Positions 36,361-46,039 of a stretch of DNA of 50,445 nt are shown here, one piece after another. Position 1 is the stretch's first letter. Every line of letters starts with the position of its first letter. A program made the translations under genes and the position numbers. Below the pieces are notes generated by a model that ran no database searches, was not told the origin of the DNA, and saw nothing but the letters and a program-made list of their open reading frames with translations. The stretch comes from Aureispira sp. (GTDB lineage Bacteria > Bacteroidota > Bacteroidia > Chitinophagales > Saprospiraceae), in assembly GCA_024222455.1 (NCBI GenBank), contig JAAEPD010000470.1, positions 1 through 50,445 of the forward strand. Direction: 5' to 3'.

Positions 36361-36397
36361 AAAAAATGCTAGAAGTATAACTTCTAGCATTTTTTTA
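36361..36397 (+). terminator. Intrinsic terminator after the TPR gene
   Basis: The stem AATGCTAGAAGT/ACTTCTAGCATT with a 3-nt loop is flanked by A- and T-runs, so it could work on either strand. The 343-base gap to 36676 otherwise contains only the operator-like sites of the S24 regulator. Confidence 0.85.
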
Positions 36398-36574
36398 TGT
36401 GCATAACTCAATAATTCTATCTAGAGATTAGAGATCTGAGCTATGAATGTAAATAAAGTGCTTAAAGAAGGCTTAGTTTTGGGAAACTATAAATGCCTTG
36501 TATATAGGCGTTTCGAGCGGCAGTTTTTAGATGTTTAAATAATTTGCTTAAATAATTGCTATTTTTACGAAAAA

Positions 36575-36625
36575 GTGATACCTTTATGCTTATACAGGAT
36601 TTGGTGATACCCTTTTTAAGGGTAT
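36575..36625 (+). promoter_or_regulatory. Candidate operator sites of the S24 regulator
   Basis: GTGATACCTTT (36575-36585) recurs as GTGATACCCTT 29 bases later (36604-36614). The second copy is part of a perfect palindrome ATACCCTT-TTT-AAGGGTAT (36607-36625). A related half-site in reverse, AAAGGTAT, overlaps the start codon region (36670-36677). The layout suits binding of a dimeric LexA/CI-like repressor to its own promoter. Confidence 0.55.
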
Positions 36626-36675
36626 ATACAAATAATGTTCAATTTTTGCTATATGTAAGCTAAAAACAAAAAGGT

Positions 36676-37515
36676 ATGAATAGTGTTGTTACTCAGCGGT
36701 TTATTAATTGTCATGATAAGTTAAAAAAGGATCAACGAATTCGCTCTAGTCGGCAGTTCGCATTAGCCTTAGAGTATCTACCTCAGAGTTTAAGTGAGAT
36801 ATTGAAACATCGCCGAGATGTAACTATCGAATTACTTAGAAAAGCTATTGATAGCTTTAAGATCAATCCTGTATATTTGTTTACAGGGGAGGGACCTATG
36901 TTTATGAAAGAAGAAGATCATAAAAACTTTAGGGTGCTTACTATTGTAACAGATTCACAAAATGATGAACGTATTGTTCATGTACCTATGCCTGCTCAAG
37001 CAGGATATGCTAGCGAATCTAGTGATCCTACTTTTATTCAAGATTTGCCTTCTTATACTTTACCAGATTATAAGTATAAGGTAGGTACGCATCGTTCATT
37101 TGATGTAGCAGGAGACAGTATGGAACCAACATTATTTGAAGGTGATAAGGTAGTTTGTAGCTATTTAGAACCTACACTATGGGAAAGTTCTTTGAAAAAC
37201 AGCTATGTCTATGTGGTGGTAACTAAAGGAGATGTTGTAGTCAAAAGAGTGCAAAACAGAATCAAGGATGAAAAATTAGTTCGATTGATTTCGGACAATC
37301 CATACTATGAACCTTTTGATATGAAAGTATCTGATATTAAGGAAATTTGGTATGTTCGTGCTAAGATTAGCCCGTTTTTACCTTCTCCTGGCAATATCAA
37401 GAGTGCAATGCATGATGAAATCACAGATCTTCAAACTACATTACAACAACAGTCAAGTATTATAGGAAATTTATACAAAACTATTGAAGAATTAGTCAAG
37501 CAAAAAAGGACTTAA
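36676..37515 (+). CDS. LexA/CI-like transcriptional regulator with S24 peptidase domain
   Basis: This is a 279-aa repressor-type protein. The N-terminal region (about 1-70) is helical and fits a helix-turn-helix of the XRE kind (RQFALALEYLPQSLSEILKHRRDVTIELLRKAI). The C-terminal S24 domain has the nucleophile Ser148 in AGDSMEPT and the general-base Lys190 in DVVVKRV. A C-terminal helix with a polar coiled-coil pattern (TDLQTTLQQQSSIIGNLYKTIEELV) follows. No clear Ala-Gly autocleavage site is seen, so self-cleavage is unproven. Palindromic sites upstream suggest autoregulation. It is not adjacent to prophage genes. Confidence 0.85.
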   Translation: MNSVVTQRFINCHDKLKKDQRIRSSRQFALALEYLPQSLSEILKHRRDVTIELLRKAIDSFKINPVYLFTGEGPMFMKEEDHKNFRVLTIVTDSQNDERIVHVPMPAQAGYASESSDPTFIQDLPSYTLPDYKYKVGTHRSFDVAGDSMEPTLFEGDKVVCSYLEPTLWESSLKNSYVYVVVTKGDVVVKRVQNRIKDEKLVRLISDNPYYEPFDMKVSDIKEIWYVRAKISPFLPSPGNIKSAMHDEITDLQTTLQQQSSIIGNLYKTIEELVKQKRT

Positions 37516-37550
37516 AATAAAATAATAATAAATTATAATAGGGGATTCTA

Positions 37551-37594
37551 AAAAGCCTAACGACTTATATATATGAGTCGTTAGGCTTTTTTTT
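37551..37594 (+). terminator. Intrinsic terminator after the S24 regulator
   Basis: A perfect 15-bp stem beginning AAAAGCCTAACGACT, with a 10-nt AT loop, is followed by eight T's. Confidence 0.9.
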
Positions 37595-37629
37595 GCAAAA
37601 GAGGATACTAAGTTTTTAACAAAAAAGTA

Positions 37630-37661
37630 TTGGTTTCTTTGCTCAAAAAAACGTACTTTTG
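37630..37661 (+). promoter_or_regulatory. Bacteroidetes-type promoter of the giant T9SS gene
   Basis: A -33 TTG (37630-37632) and an exact -7 box TACTTTTG (37654-37661) are separated by 21 bases. The -7 box overlaps the in-frame TTG that would otherwise open the longest ORF, showing that the true start is downstream. Confidence 0.6.
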
Positions 37662-37712
37662 CAGCCAATTAGTCATTGTAGGCTAATTATGATCAACAAC
37701 CCCCCTTATAGA

Positions 37713-40700
37713 ATGAACACAATAAATCGATTTATTTTAGTCCTATTACTTAGCAGTTTTGGACTATCTTCAACTACTGCACAATTATCTTGGAATACTA
37801 CTAGTACAGGAAATATACAACTCAATGTATGCCATGAAGAAGATACCATTCATGTAAGCTTTTCTAATGTTAGTGGTGGCACAATGGTTAGTGATAGCCT
37901 AATTGTAGAACTTCCTGCAGGTGTATTTTATATACCAGGAAGTATAGTAGAATCAACTAGCTTTTTTGTTACGGAGATAGATATAACAAATCTTAGGCGT
38001 CCAATTTTTACGTTGAAAAATTTACCAGCTATTGGAAGTACAGTAGATTTTTATTTTAGAGTTCGGGCAAATTGTGAGGCCATTGATCATTATGAAGGTG
38101 GTGGTGGATTTCAAAATATCTATACCTATTATCATGATGGCCTTAACGAACCTCCTCATACCACTCCTGATTTCAATATTAATTATCCAGCATTAAGTTT
38201 AAGTAATGTTACCAATGCCAATGTCAATGTAACTTTAGGCTCAACATATCTTCAAGAGCTAACTATCACGAATGGTGGTAATGGACCCATTGATGCTTTT
38301 TTTGTAGCTCTAAATCCACCTGCAGGAATGCAATTTTCAGGAGCTACTGCGGGTATACTAAATGTTACTAATGATACTATATTTTTTGATAGTAGTCATT
38401 TAGGCCCTGATGGGTTATTTACTTCTGGTGAAAATATTATAGTAGAATATCAAATCGAAATCCTTTCATGTATAGATTTAGCTACTGATTTGTATTTGAG
38501 TTGGGGGTGTGATGGTGTTTTATGCAAGACAGATGTTTATCCAATCTCTGCTACTGTACCTCCTGTTGCACCTATTTTATCTACTACAAGAACCTATTCA
38601 GGCGTGGTTTGCTTTGATGAGCCTGACCCTCAAGAGGTGATGATCATTAATACAGGAACAGGTTTGGCTACTAATGTAGAGTTTGAGATCTTTTCGGGGA
38701 ATGCTTATGGGAATCCTGCCTCTGCACCTAATCGTGGATATCCTATAGACACAAGTAGTATTACTATTCAGTCAGGAATAGTAGCAGCAGCAATGCCTAT
38801 CTCACCTATTTCTACACAAAATGGAACTAATGTATACTTTAGTCATTGTGACCCCACCAATCGAATTGGTCGAGCTAGAATTAGTTTGGCAAATATTGAT
38901 GTAGGCGATACCATTATTATAAAATGGACACAGATGGCTTGTTGTCCAAAGACCTGTAATCAAAGTTATGCCTTTAATTCTTGGGAGTATAAGGTAGATT
39001 ATGAGAATGATTGCGAAACAGAAGTTTACACCAGTAATTATATAAGAGGAAGTAGAAGAGGTTATGATAACATCTCTAAATACTCTGCAATCCCTTCCAA
39101 TCCTACAGATATTAATGATGGAGATACTTCTAATTTTGTATTAGAATATACAGCCTCAGTAGGCCTGTCAAATCCATCTCCAGATGGATGGTTAGAAGTC
39201 AATGTTATCTTGCCTGTAGGGGTTACCTTTTCTGGTGATTTTGAATATTACAATCGATTTTTTACTTGTTCTCGTGTGCCAGATAGTTTGGTACAAGTAG
39301 CAGATACAGTCAAAGCCTTTTTTGATTTTAGCACCTTAGTTGGATGTATTGGAGGAAATGGCGGAGCCAATAAAGCCGAAATGCATATAGGTTTAGTAGC
39401 AGACTGTAGTCAGCCTGGAGCCGTAAGTGGGCCTTTGTCTATACCAATTAACACATATCTTGTCTTATATCCTAGTTGTTCAGATGTATGTAAGATACCA
39501 ATGTTTTGTAAGATATGGGATACCGAATTACATTGTCCAGAACCATGCCCAGATGGAGGGTTACAGTTTACCTCTTTTTCTGCTCAGCGACAAAATTTAG
39601 GAGCTGTAGACAATGATAACAATGGTCAAGTTGATGCGACAGGGACTTTAGACATGAATATTATTAGATCTAAAACTGTTATAGCAGGAGATACATTAGC
39701 ATTGCATTATGAAGGGACGGTGAGTACAAGTGCAACCAACCCTCAATTTGAGTTTATCTATTTAGATACTCGAATGCTAAACATGGCTGCGAATGCTCGA
39801 ACCCTTAATGCTATAGAAGCCAATATACAGGTTTTTGACGCAAGTACTGGAACTACTCATACTTGCAATAACAGTACAATTACAACCAACTCAACAAATA
39901 ATTTTAGTATAGATATTAATGGCTGTGTACCTGCTGGGTTTGTATTTGAAGATGGAGATTCTATTGCTGTAGATGCTTTTTATAGATTTGTCACCAAGTT
40001 TAATGGACAAATATTGGTACATGAAATTCAAAATGATTTCTATGTAAGTCGAATAGCCAATCCTACAGATACCGCTGATCAATATGCCTGTAATACCTTA
40101 GGAGATTATTTCAAAACCATAGGTTATTATCATACAACTTGTTGTGGAGGCTCTCGAAATATATCTTCTTGTAATTCTACACAAGTATCTAAAAACTATT
40201 ATTTATCTATAGGGCCTTGTTGTAATAACTATGCAAATGGAAATTATTTTAGAAATGAGATTCGTCAATTCTCTTTTATAGATACTTTTGAGTTTTTGAT
40301 GCCTTCTGGTTTTGTTTTAGATAACACTATGTCTGCCGATTTTAGATATGTCTATACAGGAGGAAGTGTTGGTTATGCTAACATTACACCAATAGACCCA
40401 ACTGCCAATCCTGTACGATTTGTGTTAGGAGATTTTTTTGAGCCAAGAGGAGGTACATACCCTATTTCTGATGAAGGGTATTATGGAACCGTTCGTATGT
40501 ACATAAAACCAACCTGTGATGCACCTGAAAGTGATCGTATTTATTATTATGGACACTATCAAGGTGTTGATACCACAGAAACATTTTATGATGATTTTAG
40601 AGGTACTAATGAGTTGATCAATTATACTGGGCCAGATTTAGAGGTTGCTTCTATTACTCCAATTGTTGTATCTACTACCGATACTGTAGTTTGGCAGTTT

Positions 40701-42926
40701 AGAATAGATAATAATTCTAATGCAGCTGATTCTTGGAACACCTTCTTTAGATTGGCAAGCGCTGCAGGAGGTATAGTGATAGAGGAAGTTAGAGATATAG
40801 GAACATCTTCAGTTTTGACAACCAATGCAAATGGGTTTTATGAGTTGGGCAATATATCTCCATCTACAAGTAATATTTTTGAAATTGTAGCAACTCAAAA
40901 TTCTTGTATTCAAGATAGTTTAATGGTTTTAGTTGGATGGGATTGCACAGATTATCCTACAGACCTTGCCACATATTCTTGTACCTTAGACACTGCATTC
41001 CTCAAAGTAATAAACCCTGAATCTGCCTTGCAAGTAGCAGTGCTTCGAGATACCACCTCTACAACAGTAGATTCTATAGAGATGTGTACACCTATTACAT
41101 ACGAGATGGAATTTACCAGTTCTCAGTCTAGTGTTGTGATGGATGTATTGGCAACTATCCCTAGTCTTCCTTCTGGTTTAACTTTTGAATTAGGAAGTGT
41201 AGAGTATGAATATCCGGCAGGTAGTGGGTTTCAGTTAGGTGTAGATCCTACTGCAATAGGCCCTGCTTTGCAGTTTGATATAAGTAATTACACACCTAGT
41301 CTAAATACGGAAGGCCTACTAGGAACCGTTGATGCAGATAGTGTTGGAGATCGAAAGATAAAAGTACGATTTAGGGTAGAAACGGATTGCGATTTTATCT
41401 CAGGAGATGCCTTTAATGTACAAATTAGTGCAGAGCGTCCTTGTGGAGATCCCTTGCCCAATATTAACTATACAGTAGCACCTATTTTGGTGAAAGGTAC
41501 AGGAGTGACTCCATATATAACACAAATGACATTGAATTCAGATGTGATAACAGCTTGTGGAGATAAGAATCCTTATTTTTATAATGTACAGATTGTTAAT
41601 TTTGGGCCAGGTGTGACCAGTGCTAATGATAGTATTCTAATTCGTCTTCCAGCAGGAATTGTTATGCATAGTTATGACCCTACCAATCCCTCTTTTAATA
41701 ATGCTCCAACAGGACAGCCTACAGTCACTACTAGCGCTAGTGGTACAGAATTGAGTTGGCCAATGGTTGCAGGGGTTGCTGCAGCAGGAAATATTACATT
41801 TTCTATTCGAATAGATGCTGAAGATGTTGATAATATTTGTGGTGCTCATGATCCAGAAGTGTTAAGTTTAATTAGTTCTTCGGTGTTTTGTGTAGCTTCT
41901 GCAACAACTTGTAACACCAGCACACCTAGTGGTCGAGGAACTTCTACCGTTATAGTAGATCGCCCAAGATTGTTTGTGGGGATAGATACAATGAGTAGTT
42001 CTAATAATCAGTATGATGCTAGTAATAATGCTATTATTTTGGCTGGGCATATCAATAATACAGGAATTGCAGTACCTGCGGGAGATACATTGACTGTTGA
42101 GTTTTTCTGTGACAATGATGCATCTGGGGGGTATACACCTGGAGATACTTATATAGGCTCGTACAGTAACGATGGAGGTTTACCAATGGGCGATACTATT
42201 CGTTTTGCATGGATAGATACTTTCAATGTTGGGTTGTGTCATCTATTGGGAGGAGAAATGGTGGTAGCTACCTTACGACCTCTACCAAATGTAGCACCTA
42301 GACAATGTGCTTGTGAATATGGGCAACGATTGGTGCAAGATATCTTATTGCCAGTAGATCTGGTCACTTTTGTAGGAGAGGAACAGGCTACTAATTGTCA
42401 AGTTAAGCTAATGTGGGAAACTGCAGCCGAGGAAAATTTGAACTACTTTGAGATACAACGTAGCATAGATGGACTTAATTTTGAAACATTGGGGCAAGTT
42501 CAAGCTGTTGGCTCGTCTAGAACGCAACAGATTTATGATTGGTTAGATACTGAAATAGGGCAGGCTGCTTATTATTATAGATTGAAAATAGTAGAATTTG
42601 GAGGCGGAACACGCTACTCTGAACTGATGCATATTCAAACACCTTGTGGTGCTTATCAAGGACAAAGTGGAATTGTAGAATTGTACCCTAACCCAACTAA
42701 AGGAAACTTGAACATTAAGTTTCACAATAGCCAAAAAACAGAGCTTCCCGCAGCTGTACATGTCTTAGACGTTTTAGGGAAAGTAGTTTTGCAAAGTAAT
42801 CAAAAAATAGCTACTGGAACGCAGCTTATTCAGCTAGATCTAAAATCTATACCAGCAGGTACTTATACTATCGAATTTAGAAATGAACATTGGTCTACAG
42901 TTAAGAAATTTGTGAAACTACGCTAG
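37713..42926 (+). CDS. Giant T9SS-secreted surface protein with repeated beta domains
   Basis: The 1737-aa product starts with a signal peptide (MNTINRFILVLLLSSFGLSSTTAQ). The body is a series of Ig/DUF11-like beta domains (for example LPAGVFYIPGSI, NPPAGMQFSGA, LPVGVTFSGDF, LPAGIVMHSYD) with many cysteine pairs. It then has the common Bacteroidota module VDLVTFVGEEQATNCQVKLMW... and ends in a type A T9SS sorting domain (ELYPNPTKGNLNIKF ... PAGTYTIEF). It is likely anchored to or released from the cell surface and may act in adhesion or gliding. The start was chosen by the signal peptide and the promoter. Confidence 0.85.
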   Translation: MNTINRFILVLLLSSFGLSSTTAQLSWNTTSTGNIQLNVCHEEDTIHVSFSNVSGGTMVSDSLIVELPAGVFYIPGSIVESTSFFVTEIDITNLRRPIFTLKNLPAIGSTVDFYFRVRANCEAIDHYEGGGGFQNIYTYYHDGLNEPPHTTPDFNINYPALSLSNVTNANVNVTLGSTYLQELTITNGGNGPIDAFFVALNPPAGMQFSGATAGILNVTNDTIFFDSSHLGPDGLFTSGENIIVEYQIEILSCIDLATDLYLSWGCDGVLCKTDVYPISATVPPVAPILSTTRTYSGVVCFDEPDPQEVMIINTGTGLATNVEFEIFSGNAYGNPASAPNRGYPIDTSSITIQSGIVAAAMPISPISTQNGTNVYFSHCDPTNRIGRARISLANIDVGDTIIIKWTQMACCPKTCNQSYAFNSWEYKVDYENDCETEVYTSNYIRGSRRGYDNISKYSAIPSNPTDINDGDTSNFVLEYTASVGLSNPSPDGWLEVNVILPVGVTFSGDFEYYNRFFTCSRVPDSLVQVADTVKAFFDFSTLVGCIGGNGGANKAEMHIGLVADCSQPGAVSGPLSIPINTYLVLYPSCSDVCKIPMFCKIWDTELHCPEPCPDGGLQFTSFSAQRQNLGAVDNDNNGQVDATGTLDMNIIRSKTVIAGDTLALHYEGTVSTSATNPQFEFIYLDTRMLNMAANARTLNAIEANIQVFDASTGTTHTCNNSTITTNSTNNFSIDINGCVPAGFVFEDGDSIAVDAFYRFVTKFNGQILVHEIQNDFYVSRIANPTDTADQYACNTLGDYFKTIGYYHTTCCGGSRNISSCNSTQVSKNYYLSIGPCCNNYANGNYFRNEIRQFSFIDTFEFLMPSGFVLDNTMSADFRYVYTGGSVGYANITPIDPTANPVRFVLGDFFEPRGGTYPISDEGYYGTVRMYIKPTCDAPESDRIYYYGHYQGVDTTETFYDDFRGTNELINYTGPDLEVASITPIVVSTTDTVVWQFRIDNNSNAADSWNTFFRLASAAGGIVIEEVRDIGTSSVLTTNANGFYELGNISPSTSNIFEIVATQNSCIQDSLMVLVGWDCTDYPTDLATYSCTLDTAFLKVINPESALQVAVLRDTTSTTVDSIEMCTPITYEMEFTSSQSSVVMDVLATIPSLPSGLTFELGSVEYEYPAGSGFQLGVDPTAIGPALQFDISNYTPSLNTEGLLGTVDADSVGDRKIKVRFRVETDCDFISGDAFNVQISAERPCGDPLPNINYTVAPILVKGTGVTPYITQMTLNSDVITACGDKNPYFYNVQIVNFGPGVTSANDSILIRLPAGIVMHSYDPTNPSFNNAPTGQPTVTTSASGTELSWPMVAGVAAAGNITFSIRIDAEDVDNICGAHDPEVLSLISSSVFCVASATTCNTSTPSGRGTSTVIVDRPRLFVGIDTMSSSNNQYDASNNAIILAGHINNTGIAVPAGDTLTVEFFCDNDASGGYTPGDTYIGSYSNDGGLPMGDTIRFAWIDTFNVGLCHLLGGEMVVATLRPLPNVAPRQCACEYGQRLVQDILLPVDLVTFVGEEQATNCQVKLMWETAAEENLNYFEIQRSIDGLNFETLGQVQAVGSSRTQQIYDWLDTEIGQAAYYYRLKIVEFGGGTRYSELMHIQTPCGAYQGQSGIVELYPNPTKGNLNIKFHNSQKTELPAAVHVLDVLGKVVLQSNQKIATGTQLIQLDLKSIPAGTYTIEFRNEHWSTVKKFVKLR

Positions 42927-42952
42927 TGTTCTGTTCTATATAAAGAAATTAG

Positions 42953-42988
42953 AAAGGTTATGTAAATTTTATTTGCATAACCTTTTTT
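42953..42988 (+). terminator. Intrinsic terminator after the giant T9SS gene
   Basis: AAAGGTTATG pairs perfectly with CATAACCTTT around an AT-rich loop and is followed by six T's. Confidence 0.85.
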
Positions 42989-43076
42989 ATATTTTTTACA
43001 TGAAAATATGTAGTTTCGAGTATATATATAATATATCTCCTAATCTATTCATAAAGATCAATAAGTACACTTTACA

Positions 43077-44468
43077 ATGGAACAACTTAAGAGTTATTTA
43101 GAAGAGCATAAAGAACGATTTTTGAATGAGTTGCTAGACTTGTTGCGCATCCCTTCAGTTAGTGCAGATTCTGCCTACAAAGAAGATGTTCTCAAAACAG
43201 CAGATTTTATAAAAAATAAGCTAATTGCTGCAGGAGCAGAAAATGTAGAAGTTTGCCCAACAGATGGATATCCTATCGTCTATGGAGATAAGATTATAGA
43301 TGCTTCTTTGCCAACAGTTTTGGTCTATGGACACTATGATGTACAACCACCAGATCCAATGGATTTGTGGGAGTCAGGCCCTTTTGAGCCAGTGATCAAA
43401 AAAACAGAGCGCCATCCTGAAGGAGCCATCTATGCTAGAGGTGCTTGTGATGATAAGGGACAGGCCTATATGCACGTCAAGGCTTTTGAAAATATGTTGG
43501 CTAATGATGCTTTGCCTTGCAATATCAAATTTATGATAGAAGGAGAAGAAGAGGTTGGTTCTGAGAACTTGGGCCCTTTCCTAAAAGCAAATGCAGATCG
43601 TTTGAGTTGTGATGTAATCTTAATTTCGGATACATCTATGATTGCTAACGATGTTCCTTCTATCACTACTGGCTTGAGAGGTTTGAGTTATGTAGAAGTT
43701 GAAGTAACTGGCCCGAACCGTGATTTGCATTCTGGTACTTATGGTGGAGGAGTAGGAAATCCTGTGAACATTTTAGCTAAGATGATTGCTTCCTTGCATG
43801 ATGATGACAACCATATTACTATTCCTGGATTTTATGATGATGTAGAAGTCGTTTCTGAGGCGGAGCGTAAAGCTATGAATGAAGCACCTTTTAGTGTAGA
43901 CGAATACAAAGAACATTTAGATATTAATGATATACATGGCGAGAAAGGTTATACAACCTTAGAGCGTACCTCGATCCGTCCTACACTAGATGTAAATGGT
44001 ATGTGGGGTGGTTATATTGGAGAAGGTGCTAAAACAGTGTTGCCTTCTAAAGCTTATGCTAAAATCTCTATGCGCTTAGTGCCTAATCAACATTCTGATA
44101 AGATAACAGAGCTTTTCCAAAAACATTTTGAAAGTCTTGCACCTAAATCTGTAAAAGTGAAGGTAACTCCGCATCATGGAGGTGAGCCTGTAGTGACGCC
44201 AACAGAGGGGATAGAATATCAAGCTGCAGAAAAAGCTTACGAAGCAACTTTTGGCAAAACACCTATTCCACAACGTGCAGGAGGAAGTATTCCGATTGTA
44301 GCACTGTTTGAGGAAGTATTGGGCGTAAAAACGGTAATGATGGGCTTTGGGCTGAATTCTGATGCTATTCATTCTCCTAATGAGCATTATGGCCTCTTCA
44401 ATTACTATAAAGGAATTGAAACGATACCTTATTTTTATAAGTATTATACAGAATTAGCAAAATCATAG
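43077..44468 (+). CDS. M20-family dipeptidase
   Basis: This is a 463-aa cytoplasmic di-zinc peptidase of the CNDP-like M20 group. Metal and catalytic motifs are YGHYDVQPP, GACDDKGQ, the general-base EGEEEVGS, an Asp in LISDTSM and a late His in DAIHSPNEH. The dimerisation (lid) domain lies between about 205 and 370. It probably degrades dipeptides or small peptides. The length is typical. A terminator follows its stop. Confidence 0.93.
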   Translation: MEQLKSYLEEHKERFLNELLDLLRIPSVSADSAYKEDVLKTADFIKNKLIAAGAENVEVCPTDGYPIVYGDKIIDASLPTVLVYGHYDVQPPDPMDLWESGPFEPVIKKTERHPEGAIYARGACDDKGQAYMHVKAFENMLANDALPCNIKFMIEGEEEVGSENLGPFLKANADRLSCDVILISDTSMIANDVPSITTGLRGLSYVEVEVTGPNRDLHSGTYGGGVGNPVNILAKMIASLHDDDNHITIPGFYDDVEVVSEAERKAMNEAPFSVDEYKEHLDINDIHGEKGYTTLERTSIRPTLDVNGMWGGYIGEGAKTVLPSKAYAKISMRLVPNQHSDKITELFQKHFESLAPKSVKVKVTPHHGGEPVVTPTEGIEYQAAEKAYEATFGKTPIPQRAGGSIPIVALFEEVLGVKTVMMGFGLNSDAIHSPNEHYGLFNYYKGIETIPYFYKYYTELAKS

Positions 44469-44479
44469 TTTAAATAGAT

Positions 44480-44518
44480 GGGAAGACTTCACTATATTGG
44501 AAGTCTTCCTATTTTTTT
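44480..44518 (+). terminator. Intrinsic terminator after the M20 dipeptidase
   Basis: GGAAGACTT pairs with AAGTCTTCC around an 11-nt loop, followed by TATTTTTTT. An ATG at 44478 that would extend the next gene lies at its foot, so that extension is unlikely. Confidence 0.85.
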
Positions 44519-44549
44519 GAGAACTTCTATTACACACCTTTTTAATTTT

Positions 44550-45032
44550 ATGGACGAACAAGCATTAGAACCTTTTTTAGTAGAATTCTTAGGCAAAGAA
44601 TATCTTTATATCATCAATGACAAAACATTGAAGTGTATTGCAGACTATGAACGGTTTATGCAGCATCTAATGGATTTGACAGATTTGCTCAAATTGGATG
44701 CTTTTCATGTAGTAGAAGAGGGCAAAGAACAAGGCCAATTTGATGCTGTAATCAATGGTAAGGTGCATCGGTTTGTAGTAGAGTTTAGAGAAGATTGGAT
44801 TGATGCAGACACATTGATGATTCAACTCAACAAGATTCTGGAAGACATGAATGCTCCCAATCAGTTTTATTGGTTTTGGGATTGCACTTGGGGAATAGAA
44901 CTGGGTTTTTTCTTTGTAGATCATGAAGATGAAGATAAAATATTTGAGTTTATCCGTCAACGAAACCAAGATGGCTATCAAGATCAAGTCTCCAATGGAG
45001 AGGTGAGTGTAGGCACTAATTTAGAATATTAG
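44550..45032 (+). CDS. Small acidic protein of unknown function
   Basis: This 160-aa cytoplasmic protein starts at MDEQALEPFLVEFLGKEYLYI, chosen because the upstream in-frame ATG falls on a terminator hairpin. It is acidic, without membrane segments, and of mixed alpha/beta character with aromatic clusters (FYWFWDCTWGIELGFFF). No family is recognised. Confidence 0.65.
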   Translation: MDEQALEPFLVEFLGKEYLYIINDKTLKCIADYERFMQHLMDLTDLLKLDAFHVVEEGKEQGQFDAVINGKVHRFVVEFREDWIDADTLMIQLNKILEDMNAPNQFYWFWDCTWGIELGFFFVDHEDEDKIFEFIRQRNQDGYQDQVSNGEVSVGTNLEY

Positions 45033-45111
45033 AAAGTCCATAAATCTTCGTATATTACGATAAGAGTATATTTAAATTTATACTAATTGACTCTAATTAG
45101 AGTTACCTAAA

Positions 45112-45594
45112 ATGAATGAATTCCAACGTATCATAGCATTGTTATTATTAGGCATAGGTCTTTTGGGCTTAATGTCTGTTGCTGTGCAAGATAATGGTCT
45201 CCCACAAGAGATAGAACCTCTACCTGCCTTGGAGTTGGAACAAGCTATAGAACAAAAAAAGATAGGGAAATATCTAAAACAAAAAAAAAGCAAAAAGCTT
45301 AGTATTAAACAGAAAATAGCTTTGGCTATAGCTAAAAAGAAGTTGAAAAAGCGATTAAAAAAAGAAGACAATCCAGATTATAACTATGGTGAACGCACAC
45401 AGCTTACTGCTTTTTTGCTTTGTGTCTTAGTTGGTTTTTTGGGTATACATCGTTTTTATATAGGACATTATTGGATGGGAGTTTTGCAACTACTCACATT
45501 GGGCTGTTGTGGAGTATTTGTAATTGTTGATATTATCTTTATAGTTGTTAATCGGTTAAGAACCCCTAAAGGAGATCGTCTTATCCCTTGGTAA
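45112..45594 (+). CDS. TM2-domain membrane protein
   Basis: The 160-aa product has an N-terminal membrane helix or signal (IIALLLLGIGLLGLMSV) and a very Lys-rich middle (KKSKKLSIKQKIALAIAKKKLKKRLKK). A TM2 domain follows: TAFLLCVLVGFLGIHRFYIGHYWMGVLQLLTLGCCGVFVIVDIIFIV, two helices with the conserved GxHRFYxG. The role is unknown. Confidence 0.85.
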   Translation: MNEFQRIIALLLLGIGLLGLMSVAVQDNGLPQEIEPLPALELEQAIEQKKIGKYLKQKKSKKLSIKQKIALAIAKKKLKKRLKKEDNPDYNYGERTQLTAFLLCVLVGFLGIHRFYIGHYWMGVLQLLTLGCCGVFVIVDIIFIVVNRLRTPKGDRLIPW

Positions 45595-45664
45595 TTAGAT
45601 TTATGTACTCTATTTTGAGAATATATTGATTTGATGATAACTAGTGTTTATTTTCCCTCCTGAG

Positions 45665-45952
45665 ATGAAAAAATATATTTTTGTATTATTCTTTCTACTC
45701 TTTTTGAGTATTCCCATTGTTTTGTGGAGTTTGCCTGCTGATTATTTTGATAGTGGACGAACAGTTTGCCTATCTGTGTGGTTATTAAATGTAGAATGTT
45801 GGGGCTGTGGTTTGACAAGGGCTACTATGCACCTTTTGCACTTCGATTTTGAAATAGCTTATCATTACAATAAACTTGCCTTTGTTCTTTTTCCTTTGTT
45901 GGTTTATGTGTGGGGTAACTATATTTTCTACTTTTGGAAAAAAATAAACTAA
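45665..45952 (+). CDS. DUF2752 membrane protein
   Basis: This 95-aa protein has two or three hydrophobic segments around CWGCGLTRATMHLLHFDF, the CxxCGxTRA signature of DUF2752. The start is the ATG of MKKYIFVLFF; an in-frame GTG seven codons earlier is unsupported. DUF2752 genes are often next to TM2-domain genes in Bacteroidota, as here. Confidence 0.85.
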   Translation: MKKYIFVLFFLLFLSIPIVLWSLPADYFDSGRTVCLSVWLLNVECWGCGLTRATMHLLHFDFEIAYHYNKLAFVLFPLLVYVWGNYIFYFWKKIN

Positions 45953-46039
45953 GTCGGGAATTATATTTTTGATAGTAATGTTGTTAAGTTATAAAGTAAA
46001 GCTATTAAAAGATAAATAACCCTCTAAAACAATTGCCTT

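Noticed and set aside
37659-37712. N-terminal extension of the giant T9SS protein from a TTG codon
   Set aside because: The TTG is part of the -7 promoter box and the extension would hide the signal peptide.
44478-44549. N-terminal extension of the 160-aa acidic protein
   Set aside because: The extension coincides with the terminator hairpin of the upstream dipeptidase gene.
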